DNA of 25,734 nt from JALHUB01 sp050010555 (lineage in GTDB: Bacteria > Chloroflexota > Dehalococcoidia > DSTF01 > JALHUB01): contig JBEKKV010000031.1 in assembly GCA_050010555.1 (NCBI GenBank), positions 1-25,734 of the forward strand. Direction: 5' to 3'. The position numbers and the translations under genes are program-made. How positions within the stretch are numbered: the first letter of the stretch is position 1; each line of letters starts with the position of its first letter. The notes beneath the pieces are model-generated. The model searched no databases. It was not told where the DNA came from and saw only the letters and a list, made by a program, of their open reading frames with translations. This document shows positions 15,550-24,222 of this stretch, piece after piece.

Positions 15550-16407
15550 ATGGCGTACGCCGGAGTCGAAGAGGAGCCCGCGGCGCCGAGTTTGCGGGTG
15601 GTGAAGGCTGGACCGGGGTTCCGGCGCATGTTCTTCAAGTGGGCTGTGGGGCTGGTCTTCGTCTCGACGCTGGGCGTGCTGCTGCTGGCGGTCGACGCGA
15701 CGCAGCTATCGGCGGCCGGCCCTTCGCACGCCATCCTGCGCCGGACCGTCTCCAGCCTGACAGAGATCGACGCCCTGCTCGCCAGTCCGGGCCAGGCGAC
15801 CGTCGGCAGCAGCGGCGACACAGCCCCGTCGCGCCTGCAGGACTTTCCGATTGCGCTGGACCTGACTACTGGCGAAACTCAGGATCTCTCGTCGCCGGAT
15901 CTGCGGAACGTCGTCCTCGACCGCTCCGCCGACAAGCTCTACGCCGATGGTTTCTCTGCATTCCACGCTGGGGATACCAACGGCGCGTCCCACATCCAGG
16001 TCCTCTCGCCGCCGGGAGCCGTGCGCTACACTGCCGGCCTGCTCACCAAAAGCAACCACGACGTGATGCGCATCGTCCTCATTGCCGCTGCCGCGTTGGC
16101 GGCTATCCTGGCGCTGGCGCTAATGCTGTTGAGTCGCGGCTACAGACGCCTGACCACCCTCGGCGCTGCCGTGCTGGCTGCTGCGCTGCCGCTTCTGCTG
16201 ATAGCTACGGTGGTGCACTTCGTCCTGCAGTTGGCGGCGGCGCACGAGAGCGACTACCTGAACGCGCAGCTCTACGCGCTCGGCCGGGACGTGGCCTGGC
16301 TCCCCGTTCGAAACGCCTTGGCGTTCGCCTGCCTGGGCGCCGTCTTCGTGGCGTTGGGCGTCACCTTCTCGCTCCTATCGAAAGAGCGGCGGTCAGTCTT
16401 GCGGTAG
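15550..16407 (+). CDS. Hypothetical multi-pass membrane protein
   Basis: 285 residues, not recognised. One membrane helix near the start (about 27-48), a predicted extracytoplasmic segment of about 120 residues (50-170), then three helices (about 173-195, 200-226 and 252-275). The outer segment has a Ser/Thr-rich part and no cysteine. The C-terminus is short and basic. ATG 15550 has GAGGCCAGGG just upstream. It follows the RDD gene by 18 bases on the same strand, so both likely work at the membrane together. No enzymatic or binding motif was found. Confidence 0.7.
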   Translation: MAYAGVEEEPAAPSLRVVKAGPGFRRMFFKWAVGLVFVSTLGVLLLAVDATQLSAAGPSHAILRRTVSSLTEIDALLASPGQATVGSSGDTAPSRLQDFPIALDLTTGETQDLSSPDLRNVVLDRSADKLYADGFSAFHAGDTNGASHIQVLSPPGAVRYTAGLLTKSNHDVMRIVLIAAAALAAILALALMLLSRGYRRLTTLGAAVLAAALPLLLIATVVHFVLQLAAAHESDYLNAQLYALGRDVAWLPVRNALAFACLGAVFVALGVTFSLLSKERRSVLR

Positions 16408-16661
16408 CCGGTCAACGATGGTCGCCGTCAGGCGTCGACGCTGTGGCTTCCACGTGCAAATCGCTCGACTGTTTTGCAGCGATTGACGCCACTCCTCCAG
16501 GACAACTCCCCACCTTCGCTACCCCGCGCATCATCCAATCGGCGTACCCGGCCCCAACGACAGCTTTGAGCAGGTTCAGGCACGGCACGCCCCGGCCGAC
16601 AATAAGTGGAAGGCCTTCGGAACGTGGCCTCCCCGAGAACCGTGTGCAATGAAGTGAGGAA

Positions 16662-19241
16662 ATGAGGAAAGTCCGAGGGCTCGCCGTCGGGGCAGTTCTG
16701 GCCCTGTCTGCGGTTCTAGCCTGTGGCGTCATTCTGGCCGCATCGCGCGACTCCCGCGTTGCACTGATCGTGTTCGCAGGCACCTCGCCTGCTCTCGCTC
16801 TAGCTTGGGCGCTCGCCTTCGCGGCCGATCGCTCACGCAAGCTCAAGCGTGGCGATGAGCGCTATCGCACGCTCTTCCAGCGCTCTTTCGACGCCGTCTA
16901 CTTTCACGACCTGAAAGGGAAGTTCCTCGACGCCAACGAGGCCACTCTGCAACTGCTCGGCTACAGCCGCGGGGAACTGACAAAGCTGACGGTCTACAAC
17001 TTGCTTGATGAGTCGCAGCAACGGGCGGCTCAAAATAGGATGGCTGAGATTGTCGAAGCAGGGCACGGCGCCCCTCGGAACCTGAAAGCCAAGCGAAAGG
17101 ACGGGACGCTTGTCCACCTGATTGCCACCGGCTCTCTAATCGAGAACGAGAGGGGCGAGCCCATCATTCTGGGCATTGCGCACGACGTCTCCGAGCGCGT
17201 CCGCGCTGAGGAGGTGCTTCGCGGCAGCGAGGAGAAGTACCGTCAGATTTACGAGAGCGTCCAGGACATCTTCTACCGTACCGATGCGCGCGGAATCATC
17301 ACCGAAATCGGGCCGGCCGTGCTGCGCTGGGGCTACACGCAAGAGGAGCTTATCGGCACACAGGTCCTCGACGTCTACGTTCGGCCGGAGGAACGCAGCG
17401 GCCTCCTGAACGAGCTGATGAGCAAGGGAGAGGTCACTGACCACGAGGTGGTGCTCAAGGCGAAGGATGGCCACCTGGTCAACTCCTCCGTCGGCTCACA
17501 CCTTGTCCGTGATGCGGACGGGAAGATCATCGGCGTCGAAGGCGTCCTTCGGGACATAACGGAGCGCAAGAAGGCGGAAGAGGCGCTGCGCGAGCAGATG
17601 CGTCGAGATCCGCTCACCGGCGTCCTGAACCACCTCGCCATCGTTGCCGAGCTTCGAAGGGTGGTATCCGAGAACGGCAACGGCGGGCCCGTCGCCGTCA
17701 TGATGAGCGACGTTGACAGCCTGAAGGCGATAAACGAGACGTTCGGCCACACCGCTGGCGACCGCGTTCTCGTCTCGGTCGCGAAGACGCTATCCGGCGA
17801 TGGCGCAGTGATCGGGCGCTACGGCGGCGACGAGTTCATCGCCATCCTTCACGCCGGCCGCGCCGAGGCTGAGCGCTACGAGAAGAGCATCCTTGCCTCG
17901 CTCTCCCGCGTGATCATCCAGGAGCCTCAGACGGGCGCTCGCATCCCCGTTCACGTCAGCACCGGAACCGCGATCTACCCCATCGAAGCCGCCAGGGTGG
18001 AAGAGCTGATCGACCTGGCGGACAGCGCAGTCTACGCGTCGAAGCGACAACATAAGCCCGCTTCTGTTAAGCTTCTCTCCTCCCAGGATCAGGATGCGAC
18101 GGCCGCCAGGATCGTCGGCGAGATCGTGCCCTTCCTGACCACCGCCGGCGATCTGGACGAGAAACTGCGCTTGGTCGCCCATCGGCTGTCGGTCACTGCC
18201 GGCTACGACGCAGTCAGCTTCTCGCTGTTTAACCACGCTTCCGACGGCACACCTTCCATAAGCACCTTCGCCCGCCTGCCGGAGCAACTGCTAGAACACT
18301 GGAACAGCGAGTCCAGCCAGGCGCGGACGTCGGAAAAATCGATTCGAAAGCTGTTGCGCGCCGGCCGCCCCGTCATCATGGACGACCCGCGACGGAACGA
18401 TCATCTCACCGACACTGAGCAGCAGATGCTGCGCAAGGCGGGGCTGAAGTCCGCCCTCGTTGCACCGATGCTCTGGCGCAGCGAGATGATCGGCACCCTG
18501 GCCGTCGCGTGCAAAGCGGAAGGAGCGCTGGGACCGCGCGATGCCCAGCTCCTGAGCGCCATCGCGACGCAGGTCACAGCAATCGTCAGCCTGGAGACGC
18601 TCGTCGAGAAGCTGCGGTCGGCCTCCGGGCGCCTCAGTCTGGCGCACCAGGAAACGGTCATGTTACTCGCGGCCGCCGCCGAAGCGCACGATCGGACGAC
18701 CGGCGAACACCTCCAGAACGTGCGCGTAATCTCCGAGCGGTTGGCGCTGGAGCTGGGCCACGATGAGGAATCGGCGCGGCAGATCGGGCTGGCCGCGGTT
18801 CTGCACGACATGGGCAAGATACGCGTTCCCGATTCCGTTCTCGCTAATACCGGACGGCTCAGCGAGGCTGAATGGGAGCTGATGAAGCACCACGCCGTCT
18901 GGGGCGAGCAGTTCCTCGCCGGCCGCACCGGCTTCGAGCTGGCGGCGTCTATCGCCCGCTCGCACCACGAAAGATGGGACGGCGGTGGCTACCCCGACGG
19001 CCTGGGCGCGGCGGAAATACCAGAGCCGGCCACAATAGTCTCAGTCGCCGACAGCTTCGACGCCATGACGAGCGATCGCCCCTACCGGCCGGGTCGCTCG
19101 ATTGCGGCCGCGATGCAGGAACTCGCCGCTTGCTCCGGCAGCCAGTTCAACCCCATCGTCGTTGACGCGATAATCCGGCTCCACAAGCAGCGAAAACTGC
19201 CGCGCCCGCGACGCCTCGTGACCGTAGACCAGGCAGCTTAA
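16662..19241 (+). CDS. PAS-PAS-GGDEF-GAF-HD-GYP c-di-GMP enzyme
   Basis: 859 residues. Predicted to both make and break c-di-GMP. Order: two membrane helices (about 5-27, 32-55), PAS (about 65-180), PAS (190-305), GGDEF (310-465), GAF (480-645), HD-GYP (660-855). GGDEF is intact (388-392 in GRYGGDEFIAIL), so cyclase activity is plausible; the inhibitory RxxD I-site expected just before it is absent. HD-GYP has H715-D716 in HDMGKIRVPD and HHERWDGGGYP (768-778), the full phosphodiesterase signature. The PAS and GAF parts should sense signals in the cytoplasm. ATG 16662 has GAGGA only 2 bases upstream, a poor spacing. Stops interlock with the convergent SRPBCC gene in one TTAA. Stands alone, with 254 gene-free bases upstream. 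Confidence 0.93.
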   Translation: MRKVRGLAVGAVLALSAVLACGVILAASRDSRVALIVFAGTSPALALAWALAFAADRSRKLKRGDERYRTLFQRSFDAVYFHDLKGKFLDANEATLQLLGYSRGELTKLTVYNLLDESQQRAAQNRMAEIVEAGHGAPRNLKAKRKDGTLVHLIATGSLIENERGEPIILGIAHDVSERVRAEEVLRGSEEKYRQIYESVQDIFYRTDARGIITEIGPAVLRWGYTQEELIGTQVLDVYVRPEERSGLLNELMSKGEVTDHEVVLKAKDGHLVNSSVGSHLVRDADGKIIGVEGVLRDITERKKAEEALREQMRRDPLTGVLNHLAIVAELRRVVSENGNGGPVAVMMSDVDSLKAINETFGHTAGDRVLVSVAKTLSGDGAVIGRYGGDEFIAILHAGRAEAERYEKSILASLSRVIIQEPQTGARIPVHVSTGTAIYPIEAARVEELIDLADSAVYASKRQHKPASVKLLSSQDQDATAARIVGEIVPFLTTAGDLDEKLRLVAHRLSVTAGYDAVSFSLFNHASDGTPSISTFARLPEQLLEHWNSESSQARTSEKSIRKLLRAGRPVIMDDPRRNDHLTDTEQQMLRKAGLKSALVAPMLWRSEMIGTLAVACKAEGALGPRDAQLLSAIATQVTAIVSLETLVEKLRSASGRLSLAHQETVMLLAAAAEAHDRTTGEHLQNVRVISERLALELGHDEESARQIGLAAVLHDMGKIRVPDSVLANTGRLSEAEWELMKHHAVWGEQFLAGRTGFELAASIARSHHERWDGGGYPDGLGAAEIPEPATIVSVADSFDAMTSDRPYRPGRSIAAAMQELAACSGSQFNPIVVDAIIRLHKQRKLPRPRRLVTVDQAA

Positions 19242-19726
19242 GCGGCGCGTCGCTCCCGCTGAAGCCGTCGCAGGAGCTCGCCGAGGCGGTTCATGCCCTC
19301 TTCCACGCCTTTACGCATGTCCGAATCGACCATCCCGTCGCGGTCCTCGACCGACTGAAAGACGGCGTTCAGCGTCAGCGTCGTCTTGCCTCCGTGCTCC
19401 TCGAGCGTGGTAGTCTGAAGCGATACGTGCCCCGGCATGCCCTCCCACTCGAAGGTGTCGACGGTCTGCTCCGGCGTCACCTCGTGAAAAACGCCGTGGA
19501 ACGCGTATTCGTTGCCCTGAGGGTCATGCTGGACGATTCGCCACGTCCCGCCCGGCCTCGCATCGATCTTCTCGACGCTAGTAGTCAGGTAGCTCGGGCC
19601 CCACCATTGAGCTCGCAGCTCCGGCTCGACGTACGTCCTGTGAAGAAGCTCGCGCGGCGCGTTGAACTCGCGCGTCACAATGATCTGTTGCTTTCCCGGT
19701 TCGGCGATAAAGTTCAAATCCGACAT
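19238..19726 (-). CDS. SRPBCC (AHSA1-like) protein 1
   Basis: 162 residues. START/SRPBCC fold of the AHSA1 (Aha1 C-terminal homology) group: REFNAPRELLHRTYVEPELRAQWWGP near the start, GGTWRIVQHDPQG in the middle and a long C-terminal helix (EEGMNRLGELLRRLQ). The helix-grip fold makes a hydrophobic ligand pocket; ligands of the bacterial members are mostly unknown. ATG 19726 has AAAAGGAG 7 bases upstream. Adjacent and paralogous to the next gene, from which it is separated by 148 bases. Its stop is interlocked with the c-di-GMP enzyme's stop (TTAA 19238-19241). Confidence 0.85.
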   Translation of the reverse strand: MSDLNFIAEPGKQQIIVTREFNAPRELLHRTYVEPELRAQWWGPSYLTTSVEKIDARPGGTWRIVQHDPQGNEYAFHGVFHEVTPEQTVDTFEWEGMPGHVSLQTTTLEEHGGKTTLTLNAVFQSVEDRDGMVDSDMRKGVEEGMNRLGELLRRLQRERRAA

Positions 19727-19808
19727 CGTAGTTCTCCTTTTGCATAATTCTCTTTACCAATAGGCAAGCGTACCCTCACGCCGTGCGAGGAGCATGAAAC
19801 GTCGGCAG

Positions 19809-19832
19809 CTTCACGTGCCAGAAGCGTGAAAG
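19809..19832. repeat. Short inverted repeat between the two SRPBCC genes
   Basis: TTCACG (19810-19815) and CGTGAA (19825-19830) flank a 9-base spacer. A second weak symmetry, CCTC...GAGG, lies at 19774-19790. Both sit upstream of SRPBCC protein 1 on the minus strand and could bind a repressor, or be chance. Confidence 0.25.
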
Positions 19833-19874
19833 TGGATTCGCCGCTTGTCGATCCAGCCCAGGGGGTGAGTCTGC

Positions 19875-20399
19875 CTACGCCGCCTCGTTAGTCCGACGCG
19901 TCTTGCCCCGCATCTCCTTCCGCAGGACGGCGGCAAGCTTGTCGAAGGACTCGCTCCAGCCGGCTCTGGCCCCTTCGAGGTCGTCGTCCGACGGAAAGCC
20001 GGCGTGTCTCAGCGTCAGCTTTGTCTTGCCGTCATAATCTTCCAGCGTCAACGTCACCAGCAGTTCCAGCGGGAAATCCGGGTTCATCCCGTAGTGCGTG
20101 GCTGGGACCACGTTTCCGCTTTCGTCCGAAAAGCTGTCGCTCATGACAAGCCGCTCCGGCTCGACGATTTCCTTGTAGACGCCCGTGCTCCAGTAATCTC
20201 GGTCCTCGGGCGACCGCATGCAGTTGAGGTAAGTGCCCCCCACCTCAAAATCGATGCTGCATGCCGGGCAGGTGTAGTCCCTTGGCCCCCACCAGCGCAT
20301 CATGAGCTCGGGGTCCGTCCATGCCTTCCACACGAGCTCGCGGGGCGCGTCGAAGACGCGCACGATCTCCAATTCCTTGCTGCTATCTGCCTTTGCCAT
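19875..20399 (-). CDS. SRPBCC (AHSA1-like) protein 2
   Basis: 174 residues from ATG 20399, chosen for the GGAGG 8 or so bases upstream over an in-frame TTG at 20414. Same family as the neighbour: VFDAPRELVWKAWTDPELMMRWWGP, then CPACSIDFEVGGTYLNCMRSPEDRDYW, and the closing helix WSESFDKLAAVLRKEM. A CPAC pair (C45, C48 by my count) is absent from its paralogue and might bind a metal. The pair likely arose by tandem duplication followed by divergence. Lies 51 bases after the aldehyde dehydrogenase stop on the same strand. Confidence 0.85.
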   Translation of the reverse strand: MAKADSSKELEIVRVFDAPRELVWKAWTDPELMMRWWGPRDYTCPACSIDFEVGGTYLNCMRSPEDRDYWSTGVYKEIVEPERLVMSDSFSDESGNVVPATHYGMNPDFPLELLVTLTLEDYDGKTKLTLRHAGFPSDDDLEGARAGWSESFDKLAAVLRKEMRGKTRRTNEAA

Positions 20400-20450
20400 C
20401 TCCGCCTCCTCCAATTCGTCACCTACCGACTTCCCGTTAACGCGACCCTG

Positions 20451-21917
20451 CTATCCGTGGTTGATGTGGACGCTCTTCGTCTCTAGGAACGCCTCGACGC
20501 CCTCGATTCCCTGCTCGCGCCCAAGGCCGCTCTGCTTGTAGCCGCCAAACGGCACGTTCGAGATGCCGCAGCCATGGTAGCAGTTCACCCAGATGCTGCC
20601 CGCCTTGAGTCCGCGCGCGAATCGCATGACCGTCCTCAGATTGCTCGACCAGACGCCGGCCGCCAGCCCGTAGACCGTGTCGTTTGCGATGGCCAGCGCC
20701 TCGTCCTCGTCGTCGAACGGGATCACGACCACGACCGGCCCGAAGATCTCTTCCTGGGCGATACGCATGTGGTTGTCCACTGCGTCGAAGACCGTCGGCT
20801 CCATGAAGTAGCCCGCGTCGTAAGACCCTCCGCTGAGCCGATTTCCACCGCGGATCAATCGCGCGCCCTCCTTCTTCCCCAGCTCAACGTAGCCCAGGAC
20901 GATGCTCAACTGCTCTTCCGACACCAGCGGCCCCATGTTCGTCGACGGGTCCAGCGGATCGCCCACCTTTATCCTATCGACGTGCGTAAGGAACTTTGTC
21001 ATGAACTCGTCGTAAGCCGAGCGCTGAAGCAGGAGCCGCGTCCCCGCCTGGCACGTCTGGCCGGTGTTCAGGAAGGCGGCGCCCACGGAGCCGGCGGCCG
21101 CAGCATCGATGTTTGCGTCGGCGAAGACGATGTTGGGCGACTTGCCGCCGAGCTCCAGCGAAATGCGCTTGATGTCGTTGGCGGCGAGCGCCATGACGTG
21201 TCGGCCGGTGGCGGTGGAGCCCGTAAAGCTTATCTTGTCGATGCCCGCGTGCGTCACGAACTTGTCGCCGATGACGCCGGACTTGCCGGTAATCACGTTG
21301 ATCACGCCCGGCGGCGCGCCGGCCTCGCTGAAGATACGCGCCACCTCGTAGGTCGTAGCGCCGGTGTAGATTGACGGCTTGATGACCGTCGTGCAGCCAG
21401 CAGCGAGAGCGGCGCCCAGCTTCCACGAGAGGATCACCAGCGGCCAGTTCCAGGGGATGATCAGCCCGGCTACACCCACCGGTTCCTTGAGCACCATGCC
21501 GACGGCGCTGGACGTGGCATTACTTATGGCGCGCCCGTTTGCATTCTCGCTAAGGCCAGCGTAGGCGTCGAACGTATTCGCCATCGACAGCACCTCGCCC
21601 CTGGCCTCTGACAGCGTCTTGCCGACCTCCCGCGACAGCAGCGGCACAAGCGTTTCCTGCTCGGCTCGAATGCGCGCGGCGGCCTCGCGCAGGATCCGCG
21701 CCCGGCGAGTGGCGTTCGCGCTCCACTGGCCGGCGTCGAAGGCGCGACGCGCGGCCGCCACCGCGAGGTCGAGATCGGTCTCGTCGGCCAGCGGAAGCAG
21801 AGCGAGAAGCGATTGATCGGCGGGGCTGCGACGTTCCGCGGTCTCGCCGCTCCTCGGTTGGCGCCACTCTCCGTCTATCAGCAGTCCGTATTTCTTGACT
21901 TCGATTCGTGTTGTCAC
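20451..21917 (-). CDS. Aldehyde dehydrogenase family protein
   Basis: 488 residues, full length. NAD(P)-dependent oxidation of an aldehyde to an acid in the cytosol. Catalytic residues are present: N157 in IPWNWP, K180 in TTVIKPS, E255 in LELGGKSPNIVF, C289 in NTGQTCQAG, plus EEIFGPV and the C-terminal PFGGYKQSGLGREQG. Unusual: the position normally Glu in KPSE, which binds the adenosine ribose of NAD, is Ile (KPSIYTG), which could relax NAD preference. GTG start at 21917; ribosome-binding signal weak (AAAGG about 10 bases up). The 27-base gap to the hemerythrin gene suggests cotranscription. Substrate not identifiable. Confidence 0.93.
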   Translation of the reverse strand: MTTRIEVKKYGLLIDGEWRQPRSGETAERRSPADQSLLALLPLADETDLDLAVAAARRAFDAGQWSANATRRARILREAAARIRAEQETLVPLLSREVGKTLSEARGEVLSMANTFDAYAGLSENANGRAISNATSSAVGMVLKEPVGVAGLIIPWNWPLVILSWKLGAALAAGCTTVIKPSIYTGATTYEVARIFSEAGAPPGVINVITGKSGVIGDKFVTHAGIDKISFTGSTATGRHVMALAANDIKRISLELGGKSPNIVFADANIDAAAAGSVGAAFLNTGQTCQAGTRLLLQRSAYDEFMTKFLTHVDRIKVGDPLDPSTNMGPLVSEEQLSIVLGYVELGKKEGARLIRGGNRLSGGSYDAGYFMEPTVFDAVDNHMRIAQEEIFGPVVVVIPFDDEDEALAIANDTVYGLAAGVWSSNLRTVMRFARGLKAGSIWVNCYHGCGISNVPFGGYKQSGLGREQGIEGVEAFLETKSVHINHG

Positions 21918-21944
21918 TGTTTGTGCCTTTCGCGCGCCCGGGCC

Positions 21945-22619
21945 TCATGCCGCCTCGGGCAATCGCCTGACTATTTCCGCCCACTGGTCCGGCGGCAGAT
22001 TCGTCGCCAGCAAGCCCGACATCATGTGGAAGACGTTGGGCGGGACCAGCTGCATCATATCTCGCAGGAAGGCCTCCTGGTCGTCCGTCGCAAGCGAGCC
22101 CACCAGCCAGGGGAACATCTGCTGCATTACCTCCGGCGGTACGTGGGCGACGGCCCGCTTAGTGAGATCCTCCTGCTCCGCAAAGCTAAAGTTCTGCTCG
22201 ATGAGCGGCAGCAGGATAGCCTCTTCCTTCTGAATGTGAATCGCCGTTGCGCCGTCCAATATCGTCGTCAGGCGCTTTGCCCGGCGCAGGATCTCGCTCC
22301 GAGTCCGTCCGTCGGGATTGCCGGCGAGGAGCCCCAAAGACTGGCTGAGCTCGCGAATATGCCCCTGGTCGGCCTGATGGTCCAGCAGATATGGTGCCGA
22401 CACCGGGTAGACACGTTCGTCGACCGCCGGGAAGAACGTGTCTTCCTCGCCGTCCTCGTGCGCCTTTACGACCTGGTAGAAGAAGTCGAAGCGGCGCGCC
22501 ATCTCGGCTGCATCGTCGCGATCTCCGGCGGCCAGCCGTTCGACCTCCCTATCCAGCGCATCGATCTCGGTTTGGATCGCTTTATGGACGAACCGGATTG
22601 ACCTTGCCGGGCTTTCCAT
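21945..22619 (-). CDS. Hemerythrin-like domain protein with C-terminal repeat
   Basis: 224 residues from ATG 22619, which has GGGAGG 8 bases upstream; a longer frame to 22664 lacks that. The first about 145 residues form a four-helix hemerythrin/HHE-type bundle with candidate iron ligands H12, H54 with E58, H81/H87, H128 and E132/E133. Such bundles bind a di-iron centre for O2, NO or redox sensing. The last 65 residues hold two related units starting VPPEVMQQMFPWLVG (160) and VPPNVFHMMSGLLAT (192). Lies between zwf and the aldehyde dehydrogenase on the same strand, so an oxidative-stress or redox link is plausible but inferred. Confidence 0.8.
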   Translation of the reverse strand: MESPARSIRFVHKAIQTEIDALDREVERLAAGDRDDAAEMARRFDFFYQVVKAHEDGEEDTFFPAVDERVYPVSAPYLLDHQADQGHIRELSQSLGLLAGNPDGRTRSEILRRAKRLTTILDGATAIHIQKEEAILLPLIEQNFSFAEQEDLTKRAVAHVPPEVMQQMFPWLVGSLATDDQEAFLRDMMQLVPPNVFHMMSGLLATNLPPDQWAEIVRRLPEAA

Positions 22620-22788
22620 GCTCGAGCCTCCCTTTCGTCGCTGGACGCCTCGAATCAGCCGCATCGGGTGATGGGCCCTACTAAAGTATCGCGGGAAGAA
22701 ATGGCGCCGGCGTGAAGCGAAGTCGTCCGACCGTGAGAGATGTATGAAAAAGCGGATTCGATTGGCCGCGCGCAGGACGCCGGATGCG

Positions 22789-24171
22789 CTATCGCCTTGT
22801 CTCCCTCACCCGCGGGTTGTGCCATCCTTCGTCGCCGGCGACGATCATGGCCGCGTCGGACGGGCCCCAGGTGCCGGGCTCGTACACAAGGGGCGCATCC
22901 AGGCTGAGGACGGGGTCAACCACGCGCCACGCCGCCTCGACGCTGTCTTCGCGCGCGAACAGCGACGGATCGCCGCGCATCGCATCGCCCAGCAGGCGCT
23001 CATACGGCTGCATCTCGTCGGCGTGATGGTGTCTGGCGACAAGCTCTGCTTCCTCGCCGACCATGGCTTCGCCGGGCCTCTTGATGCGCGTGCCAAGGGA
23101 GATCGCGAAGTTCGGGCTGAGACGGAAGCGGAGATAGTTCGGTTGGTCGGGCTCGACTTCGCCGAAGACGCCTTCCGGCGGAGGTTTGAGCGTAACCATA
23201 ACTTCCGTGGCCGTTACCGGCAGGCGCTTCCCTGCCCGGACGTAGAACGGGACGCCGGCCCATCGCCACGTATCGATCCACAGCCGTACAGCCGCGAAGG
23301 TCTCGACCCGGGAGCCTCGTGCGACGCCGTCTTCGTCCCGGTAGCCGCGATACTGACCGCGTACCACGTCCGAAGCGCTGAGCGGGCGCATGGCCGTGAA
23401 GATCCGCGCTTTTTCCGAGCGAACGCCCTCGCGATCGTTCCCCGTGGGGGCCTCGATCGCAAGAAGAGTGACTATTTGCAGCAGGTGATTCTGCACGACG
23501 TCGCGGATCGCGCCCATCTCTTCATAGAGCTTCCCGCGGCCCTCCATGCCAAAGTCCTCAGCCATGGTGATCTGCACGCTGTCGACGTAGTTGCGATTCC
23601 AGATGGGTTCGAGGAAGGAATTGGCGAAGCGGAAGTAAAGGAGGTTCTGCACCGGCTCTTTGCCAAGGAAGTGGTCGATCCGGAAGATGGCCGGCTCTGG
23701 GAAGAACTTGCCGAGCAGGCGGTTCAGGGCCAGCGCCGAGGCGAGGTCGCGCCCGAATGGCTTCTCAACGACCACGCGGGCGTCGTCGGTGCAGCCGCAT
23801 TTCGTCAGCCCTTCGATTACGGTCCCGAAGAGCGGCTGCGGGATCGCGAGGTAGTGCAGCGGGCGGGCGGCGTCGCCCAGTGCCTCACGCAACTGCTCGA
23901 AAGTCGCCGCCTCGCGGTAATCGCCGTCGATGTACCTTAGCAGCGCGGATAGCTTCGCGAAGGCGCTTTCATCCACGCCGCCGTGCTCTTCCAGGCTCTC
24001 GCGGGCCCGAGCGCGCACTTGGTCGATGTTCCATCCGGCCTTCGCGACGCCGATGACCGGCACATCGAGGTGCCCGCGGCGAATCAACGCCTGCAGCGAT
24101 GGGAAGATCTGCTTGTAGGCCAGGTCGCCGGTAATGCCGAAGACGACCAGCGAATCGGAATTGGCCACCAT
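22789..24171 (-). CDS. zwf: Glucose-6-phosphate dehydrogenase
   Basis: 460 residues, normal length. Oxidises glucose 6-phosphate to 6-phosphogluconolactone with NAD(P)+, first step of the oxidative pentose phosphate route. Signature sites: the nucleotide-binding FGITGDLAYKQIFPSL (11-26), VVEKPFG (134-140), and the active-site RIDHFLGKEPVQNLLYF (D166, H167, K171). The usual GDLAxRK has Tyr-Lys-Gln here. ATG 24171 has AAGGAGG 9 bases upstream. The stop is TAG at 22789-22791. Separated by 169 bases from the hemerythrin gene downstream and divergent from the HAD-ackA pair. Confidence 0.96.
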   Translation of the reverse strand: MVANSDSLVVFGITGDLAYKQIFPSLQALIRRGHLDVPVIGVAKAGWNIDQVRARARESLEEHGGVDESAFAKLSALLRYIDGDYREAATFEQLREALGDAARPLHYLAIPQPLFGTVIEGLTKCGCTDDARVVVEKPFGRDLASALALNRLLGKFFPEPAIFRIDHFLGKEPVQNLLYFRFANSFLEPIWNRNYVDSVQITMAEDFGMEGRGKLYEEMGAIRDVVQNHLLQIVTLLAIEAPTGNDREGVRSEKARIFTAMRPLSASDVVRGQYRGYRDEDGVARGSRVETFAAVRLWIDTWRWAGVPFYVRAGKRLPVTATEVMVTLKPPPEGVFGEVEPDQPNYLRFRLSPNFAISLGTRIKRPGEAMVGEEAELVARHHHADEMQPYERLLGDAMRGDPSLFAREDSVEAAWRVVDPVLSLDAPLVYEPGTWGPSDAAMIVAGDEGWHNPRVRETRR

Positions 24172-24222
24172 CCTGCCGTCCCTCCTTGGACTGCGCCGTT
24201 TGTTTGCCGGGGGTCTATTGCC

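Noticed and set aside
16408..16661. Possible c-di-GMP riboswitch or other structured RNA before the c-di-GMP enzyme.
   Set aside because: Only one weak 5-bp hairpin (AGGCC/GGCCT, about 16612-16630) was found and none of the conserved riboswitch bases.
16662..16680. GAGGAAAGTCCG resembles the conserved 5' part of RNase P RNA.
   Set aside because: The following bases encode the membrane helix of the c-di-GMP enzyme, and no other conserved RNase P segment appears downstream.
22744..23940. 398-codon plus-strand frame over zwf.
   Set aside because: Antisense shadow; zwf on the other strand has full active-site motifs and a good ribosome-binding site.
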